A DNA stretch of 64,000 bases, taken from the NCBI GenBank assembly GCA_023418505.1, contig JAEZZR010000011.1:1-64000 (forward strand). Direction: 5' to 3'. The DNA is from Actinomycetes bacterium (lineage in GTDB: Bacteria > Actinomycetota > Actinomycetes > Mycobacteriales > Mycobacteriaceae). Shown here in pieces: positions 59,814-64,000 of this stretch. The stretch's first letter is position 1; each line of letters begins with the position of its first letter. A program made the translations under genes and the position numbers. The notes beneath the pieces were generated by a model. The model worked only from the letters and a program-made list of their open reading frames with translations. It made no database searches and was not told where the DNA came from.

Positions 59814-59960
59814 CGCCCAACCCTCTTTTCTATGACTAGCTAGCTACTTCGACGTGATGCTGCTCCGATTTGGTTTAACTGAAGATTAGAAAGCAACCCG
59901 GATCACAAAACCCACCCACCACCGAAAATTCGCACAAATTTTCGAACTACCTCTTTTGCG

Positions 59961-59966
59961 TATAAT
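59961..59966 (+). promoter_or_regulatory. TATAAT box of a leaderless GNAT gene
   Basis: A perfect TATAAT is 7 bases from the GTG at 59974. It shows that the TTG at 59956, which starts the longest frame, lies upstream of the promoter box and cannot be the start. Confidence 0.65.
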
Positions 59967-59973
59967 TTCCCAC

Positions 59974-60543
59974 GTGCAATGCAGCGTGGTTCCGGTATCG
60001 AAGGACGTGTTCGTAGCTCGTCTTCCCGAGCTGGTCGATATTTATATTCGCGCGATGCGATACAACCCGGTGATTACTACGGGGCGGATTGCTTCTTGGC
60101 GCGATCAGGTAGAGCTGCCGGGCTGGTCGGCCTGCTTGGCGATCGCACATCCGCCCGACGAGCCTGCACGCGAAGCACTATCAAAACGGCACCGTCAGAT
60201 TCTCGGTGTTACCTACGGCTACACCGGCCATCCCGGGCATTGGTGGTACGACCAAGTGCAAGACGCCTGCCCGGAGCCCCTGCCCCATTTCTTTGAAATC
60301 GCGGAAGTTCACTGTGCGCCGCAGGCGCAGGGCTTTGGGATTGGTAAGGCTCTCGTCGAAAAGCTCTGCGAAAACCGCACCGAAAAAGCTGCCTTGCTTT
60401 CTACCCCGGAAGTGGCCGATGAGGCGAATCGCGCCTGGCACCTCTACCGCTCCCTGGGTTTTCAGGATGTGTTGCGCGATTTCCATTTCCGAGGCGATTC
60501 ACGCCCGTTCGCAGTTCTCGGCCGCCCCTTGCCCCTGCAGTAA
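59974..60543 (+). CDS. GNAT family N-acetyltransferase
   Basis: A cytosolic acetyltransferase of 189 residues of the GCN5-related family. The acetyl-CoA loop is VHCAPQAQGFGIGKALVEKL (about 110-130, the Q/RxxGxG/A type motif), and ANRAWHLYRSLGFQDVLRDF is motif B. Substrate is unknown. The GTG at 59974 is chosen because TATAAT lies seven bases upstream and there is no ribosome binding site: a leaderless start. Confidence 0.85.
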   Translation: MQCSVVPVSKDVFVARLPELVDIYIRAMRYNPVITTGRIASWRDQVELPGWSACLAIAHPPDEPAREALSKRHRQILGVTYGYTGHPGHWWYDQVQDACPEPLPHFFEIAEVHCAPQAQGFGIGKALVEKLCENRTEKAALLSTPEVADEANRAWHLYRSLGFQDVLRDFHFRGDSRPFAVLGRPLPLQ

Positions 60544-60587
60544 ATCGCAACTAAAAGTATTGGTGCGCACCGATTAAAGTATTTTCC

Positions 60588-61214
60588 ATGCTTGGTGCTT
60601 TGCGACGATCGTTGGTCGCCAGTTGTCTCGCCCTATCTGCGATGGTGTTGGCGGGATGTTTTCACTCAGACGCAGACCTTCAAATCACAGGTGACGACCG
60701 CGTGAGCGGCACTGTGACTGTGACGTCGTACGCTGATCCGTCGTTAGCGAACCAATGGACAGTACCCGAGCAATATGCGGACAACGCAGTAATATCCGAG
60801 CGCGACGCGAACACAGGAATGATTACCGTAACGTTGCGCGACCTGGGCTTTAAAGAAACCGGCGAGATGGTTGAGGAATTATCCGAAGACCATATCTCGA
60901 TGAATATCGAGCGCACCACGGCGGGACAGATTTCTCTAAGCGGGACTGCGGATTTAACGGCGTTTCCGGATGCGATCAGCAACCTGACCATTCGACTGCC
61001 CAAAACTGTGCTGGCAGCCAACGGCGAAGTGATTGATAACGCAGTTTCCTGGCATTTCACGGGTGGCACACGCACCGACTTCTGGGTTGATGCCACTGCC
61101 GGGGAAACGGATCGAAATGAATTAATCCTCTGGATAGCGATTGCAACTGGGGTGGGTATTTTGGCCGCCGCTGTGGTCATGTTGTGGGCGGCGCAGGAGC
61201 GGCAGCGTCGTTAG
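60588..61214 (+). CDS. LppM-type lipoprotein
   Basis: A lipoprotein of 208 residues with a signal peptide and lipobox LAGC (Cys at about residue 24). The LppM domain follows (DADLQITGDDRVSGTVTVTSYAD to SWHFTGGTRTDFWVDATAG), then a C-terminal transmembrane helix (about 180-200) and a basic end. In mycobacteria LppM is a surface protein linked to phagosome maturation; here only the family is assigned. A TAAAGT box lies seven bases before the ATG, without a Shine-Dalgarno sequence. Confidence 0.88.
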   Translation: MLGALRRSLVASCLALSAMVLAGCFHSDADLQITGDDRVSGTVTVTSYADPSLANQWTVPEQYADNAVISERDANTGMITVTLRDLGFKETGEMVEELSEDHISMNIERTTAGQISLSGTADLTAFPDAISNLTIRLPKTVLAANGEVIDNAVSWHFTGGTRTDFWVDATAGETDRNELILWIAIATGVGILAAAVVMLWAAQERQRR

Positions 61215-61230
61215 CTATCGCTAGTTATCG
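61211..61230. repeat. 10-bp duplication over lppM stop
   Basis: TTAGCTATCG and CTAGTTATCG (61211-61220, 61221-61230) are 8 of 10 equal. The first carries the TAG stop of the LppM-type gene. Confidence 0.7.
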
Positions 61231-61254
61231 TTCACTATGAGCCGCACCAACCGC

Positions 61255-62253
61255 CTAGAATCCGCCGCGCATCATGTCCTGCCCCGTTCCCCACGCTGGC
61301 GCCATGCCGAGGTTGTGCAGTACTTCTTGGGTGGCGCGGGCGAAGTTGAGGGTCATGAAGTGCAAGCCCGGCGCGCCTTCGGCGATTAGACGCTCGGCCA
61401 TTGCGGTAGAGACTTCGATACCCACTTTGCGGATGTCTTCGCGGTTTGCTTCTTCGTCGCCGGCTGCGGCCTTTTCCAGGCGACGCTCTAGGTCAGGCGG
61501 TAAAGCTGAGCCGGACAGCTCCACCTGCCTGCGTACGGAACGCAAGGAAGTAATTGGCATCAGGCCGGGGATGATCGGTTTCGTGCCATCGATGGGATCT
61601 GCTTTGGCCAGGCGGTCACGGAGACGCAAGTAGTGTTCGACGTCGAAGAACATCTGGGTAATGGAGTATTCGGCGCCGGCGCGGAGCTTAGCGAGGGTGT
61701 ATTTAGTGTCATCGTCGAGACTTTTCGCGCGGTAGTGCCCTTCCGGGAATGAGGCGATGCCTATTTCAAAGGCGCTAAATTCTTCTTCGTTGGTGATGAG
61801 TTCGATCAGGTCGCTGGCATAACGCAGGCCACCTTCGGTTTGCTCCCATTTGCCTAGCGGGTCTCCCGGCGGATCGCCCCGCAGCACCAGGAGATTGGTA
61901 AGCCCGGCGTCGAGGTAAGAGCGCAAGATTTCCCGCAGCTGATCGACGGTGTGCTCTACCAAAGTCAGATGTACCAGCGTGGTGAGTGGTTGTTGCGATA
62001 CCCGTTTTGCAATCCGCAAGGTGCGGCCACGGCTGGCACCACCTGCACCATAGGTAACGGAAGCGAACGACGCACCCAAGTCATGAAACGCTTCTGCCGC
62101 GCGAAGGAGACGTTCTTCGGCTGCGTCATCGCGGGGAGGCATGAACTCGACCGAATAAGGGATCTTGCCAGGGCTGGGCAGCTGTAAGGCACGCGTAATT
62201 GGCACCTGGAGACCCGGTTTCGGTTCCCGTAGTTCAGACGAAGAGTGCGACAT
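61255..62253 (-). CDS. metF: 5,10-methylenetetrahydrofolate reductase
   Basis: A TIM-barrel FAD enzyme of 332 residues that makes 5-methyl-THF for methionine synthesis. Family marks are YSVEFMPPRDDAAEERL (with the catalytic Glu), SVTYGAGGASRGRTL, NLLVLRGDPPGDP and ITQMFFDVEHYLRLRDRL. A McbR-type operator lies 34-49 bp upstream. It is divergent from the polyprenyl synthase gene, and the McbR site sits between the two. Confidence 0.95.
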   Translation of the reverse strand: MSHSSSELREPKPGLQVPITRALQLPSPGKIPYSVEFMPPRDDAAEERLLRAAEAFHDLGASFASVTYGAGGASRGRTLRIAKRVSQQPLTTLVHLTLVEHTVDQLREILRSYLDAGLTNLLVLRGDPPGDPLGKWEQTEGGLRYASDLIELITNEEEFSAFEIGIASFPEGHYRAKSLDDDTKYTLAKLRAGAEYSITQMFFDVEHYLRLRDRLAKADPIDGTKPIIPGLMPITSLRSVRRQVELSGSALPPDLERRLEKAAAGDEEANREDIRKVGIEVSTAMAERLIAEGAPGLHFMTLNFARATQEVLHNLGMAPAWGTGQDMMRGGF

Positions 62254-62286
62254 GAAAAGTTATTGTAATGCAAAATCCAGATAAAT

Positions 62287-62302
62287 CAGACTAAGCGGTC
62301 TA
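62287..62302. promoter_or_regulatory. McbR-type operator upstream of metF
   Basis: CAGAC-TAAGCG-GTCTA matches the corynebacterial McbR consensus TAGAC-N6-GTCTA at nine of ten defined positions. McbR represses sulfur and methionine genes, metF among them, with S-adenosylhomocysteine as effector. The site lies in the divergent region and overlaps the presumed promoter of the polyprenyl synthase gene. Confidence 0.75.
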
Positions 62303-62424
62303 TATTCCTGGTGGATTTTGGTGACTTTTGGTGGCAGGGGTGGTTAGCAGCTGCCGTGGGATGGCGCCCTACCGGTACTACCTGTCGATTTACTCTGCTG
62401 GTGGAACATGAAAAACTAAAAGCT

Positions 62425-63594
62425 ATGGATCAGGGTGAAGGCCAGGTAAACCGCCAGAGCAAGGGCAATCAGACAGATCTAATGGGATCGGCGGATTCCA
62501 CTGCCTCGATGGATTTGTCCGCTCTGCCAGCTGCCGTAACCGACCGCCTTGAGCAATACTTCAACTCCCGCGACGCCGAAGTTTCCGCCATCGGCGAGCA
62601 TTACCGCAGGGTTGTCGCCCAGCTACGCCAGTTCACCCTCGGTGGTGGCAAGCGCATTCGTCCGCTTTACGCTTGGCTGGGTTGGCATGTGGGTGGCGGT
62701 CCGCAAGGTCGCTACACGGACGCCGAGGATCCGGAAGCTGTGTTCTCCGTGGCTTGTGCGTTAGAGCTGATTCAGGCGTGTGCGTTGATCCACGATGACA
62801 TCATCGACGCCTCCAACACTCGCCGAGGCGCACCCACTGTCCATCGCGTGTTCACCGAGCTCCATGCGGAAAACGAGTGGGCAGGTTCTAGTGAGCACTT
62901 CGGCCAGGCAGTAGGGATTTTAGCTGGCGACGTGGCGTTATCCTGGGCAGATGATTTAATCTTCGACGCCGGACTATCCGCCACTGCTTTAAAGCGACTG
63001 CACGCGCCGTGGCGTGCTATGCGTACCGAAGTGCTGGGCGGACAGCTGCTTGACATCACTGCCGAAGCTTCCCGTGATTCGCGCCTAGAGACCGCTCAGT
63101 CTGTCAATCTATACAAAACTGCGGCGTACACGATCGCGCGCCCCTTACATATCGGCGCTGCCTTGGCTGGGATGCCTGCGGGAGAAACCGAAAAGCTCCT
63201 CCAATACGGCTGGAACTTCGGTTGTGCCTTCCAGCTGCGTGACGACCTCCTGGGAGTATTCGGCGATCCCGCCGTTACTGGCAAACCTGCTGGCGATGAC
63301 CTGCGGGAGGGCAAACGCACCGTATTGCTGAACACCGCCATTGACTACTGGCAAGACAAAGATCCAGCAGCCGCCGAACAGCTAAATCTGCGCGTAGGCG
63401 TTGCCACCTCGACTGCAGAAATCAATGAACTTGCCGAATTAATCCGCACCTCCGGTGCCATTGAACACATCGAGGCTGAAATAGATCGCCTCACCGCTGC
63501 AGGCACTGCCGCCATCGCAGACCTAGATACCGAAGACCACTATCGCGAACTGCTGCTCGATTTAGGTCAACGCGCCACCAAGCGGGTCAACTAG
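62425..63594 (+). CDS. idsA: Polyprenyl diphosphate synthase (GGPP-type)
   Basis: An isoprenoid chain elongating enzyme, about 389 residues from the ATG at 62425. The first Asp-rich motif is in ALIHDDIIDAS (DDIID) and the second in FQLRDDLLGVFGD. LGGGKRIRP is the substrate-binding lysine-arginine segment. It makes C15-C20 diphosphates. The start is uncertain: a GTG at 62311 opens a longer frame, and ATGs at 62482 and 62509 are also possible. A likely phytoene desaturase gene follows at a 39-base gap, which suggests GGPP for carotenoid synthesis. Confidence 0.88.
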   Translation: MDQGEGQVNRQSKGNQTDLMGSADSTASMDLSALPAAVTDRLEQYFNSRDAEVSAIGEHYRRVVAQLRQFTLGGGKRIRPLYAWLGWHVGGGPQGRYTDAEDPEAVFSVACALELIQACALIHDDIIDASNTRRGAPTVHRVFTELHAENEWAGSSEHFGQAVGILAGDVALSWADDLIFDAGLSATALKRLHAPWRAMRTEVLGGQLLDITAEASRDSRLETAQSVNLYKTAAYTIARPLHIGAALAGMPAGETEKLLQYGWNFGCAFQLRDDLLGVFGDPAVTGKPAGDDLREGKRTVLLNTAIDYWQDKDPAAAEQLNLRVGVATSTAEINELAELIRTSGAIEHIEAEIDRLTAAGTAAIADLDTEDHYRELLLDLGQRATKRVN

Positions 63595-63633
63595 GCGGAC
63601 TCTGGCACACAACCAAACCGCACCCCATAGCTC

Positions 63634-64000
63634 ATGAACAGCAGTTTTAAATTCACCTCCAGCCCGGCTGCCCGGCGGCGCTTGCATCCCAGTCAGCGCC
63701 TTAAGTCTTGGCGCTCCCTACTCCCGGCCAACCTTGCAGATTGGTCCAAACACCGCACAGTACCCCGCAACCTCGTTCCGCCCGGCGGTCACGTTGTGGT
63801 CATCGGCGCCGGTCTTGCCGGTTTAAGCGCAGCGTTGCACTTACGTGGTGCGGGCTACCAGGTCACTGTCATGGAGCAGGCCAATCAGGTAGGCGGCCGC
63901 TGCGCCACCGAGCGCCTTACCTGCCCTACACCGGACGGCAATTTGGAAGCTTCTTTCGATACCGGTGCCACGGTCTTAACGATGCCCGCTTTAGCAGACG
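63634..64000 (+). CDS. crtI: Phytoene desaturase-like FAD enzyme, N-terminal part
   Basis: An open frame cut by the window end; 122 codons are visible. After a basic N-terminal tail of about 45 residues comes the dinucleotide-binding fold, HVVVIGAGLAGLSAALHLRGAGYQVTVMEQ, then VGGRCATERL and FDTGATVLTMPA. This order and the last motif match CrtI-type phytoene desaturases and relatives. The gene follows the polyprenyl synthase gene, so a carotenoid operon is likely. Whether it is desaturase, or a related isomerase or oxygenase, needs the missing part. Confidence 0.75.
   Translation, partial: MNSSFKFTSSPAARRRLHPSQRLKSWRSLLPANLADWSKHRTVPRNLVPPGGHVVVIGAGLAGLSAALHLRGAGYQVTVMEQANQVGGRCATERLTCPTPDGNLEASFDTGATVLTMPALAD

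Noticed and set aside
62311..62424. GTG start for the polyprenyl synthase gene
   Set aside because: The first 38 residues are Trp/Gly-rich and read through the promoter region; the TATATT box is only four bases before the GTG. Left as an alternative.
1..64000. Mobile elements, prophage, tRNA or rRNA genes
   Set aside because: I found no transposase, integrase, phage structural gene, att-type repeat, cloverleaf with CCA context or rRNA-like stretch anywhere in the window.

Overview
The window reads as a chromosomal segment of a Corynebacterium-type actinobacterium. The evidence is the dcw cluster order (mraZ-rsmH-ftsL-ftsI-murE-murF-mraY-murD-ftsW-murG-murC-ftsQ-ftsZ-pgeF-sepF-yggT-divIVA, with no ftsA), a polar-growth DivIVA/Wag31, an LppM-type lipoprotein, a SAV_6107-type HEPN protein, a DUF3040-type membrane protein, a MurE with the meso-DAP signature, and many genes whose -10 box sits 6-8 bases before the start codon (leaderless mRNAs). 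There are no rRNA or tRNA genes, insertion sequences, phage genes or CRISPR arrays. This is core chromosome with a few lineage-specific genes. The species cannot be named from the sequence.

Layout. (1) 1-12.1 kb: a small TPR-like protein, a NhaC/YuiF-type antiporter with a partner membrane protein, a PLP aminotransferase, then glgX and treY of the glycogen-to-trehalose (TreX/TreY/TreZ) route, with an orphan HigA-like regulator, a DnaQ-BRCT nuclease and an unknown protein coupled to treY. (2) 12.1-18.3 kb: an IMPACT/YigZ protein, treZ, and an unrecognised 1190-residue protein. (3) 18.4-29.1 kb: ilvA, dnaE, a D-amino-acid-type PLP enzyme coupled to a sugar-lactone oxidase, rarD, rluD and lspA. 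(4) 29.2-34.9 kb: two lipoproteins, asparaginase, a hexapeptide acetyltransferase, dinB and a HhH-like hypothetical. (5) 35-58.5 kb: ileS behind a T-box leader, then the division and wall cluster, all on the minus strand and ending in mraZ with a MraZ operator. (6) 58.8-64 kb: DUF3040, HEPN, GNAT and LppM genes, metF with a McbR-type operator, a polyprenyl diphosphate synthase, and the start of a phytoene-desaturase-like gene cut by the window end.

The most unusual feature is not a gene. At about half of the free 3' ends of genes, a short sequence (about 9-18 bp, up to 28 bp) that contains the stop codon is tandemly duplicated, sometimes three to five times with divergence. Clear cases follow the aminotransferase, the 1190-residue gene, rluD, both lipoproteins, asparaginase/acetyltransferase, ileS, yggT, pgeF, ftsQ, mraY and ftsI. 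This looks like a systematic, previously unremarked property of this genome. Also notable are two oppositely oriented GTGGGG arrays around the mraZ upstream region, the loss of yggS from the dcw cluster, and Arg/Asp-rich tails shared by FtsZ, FtsW and SepF.
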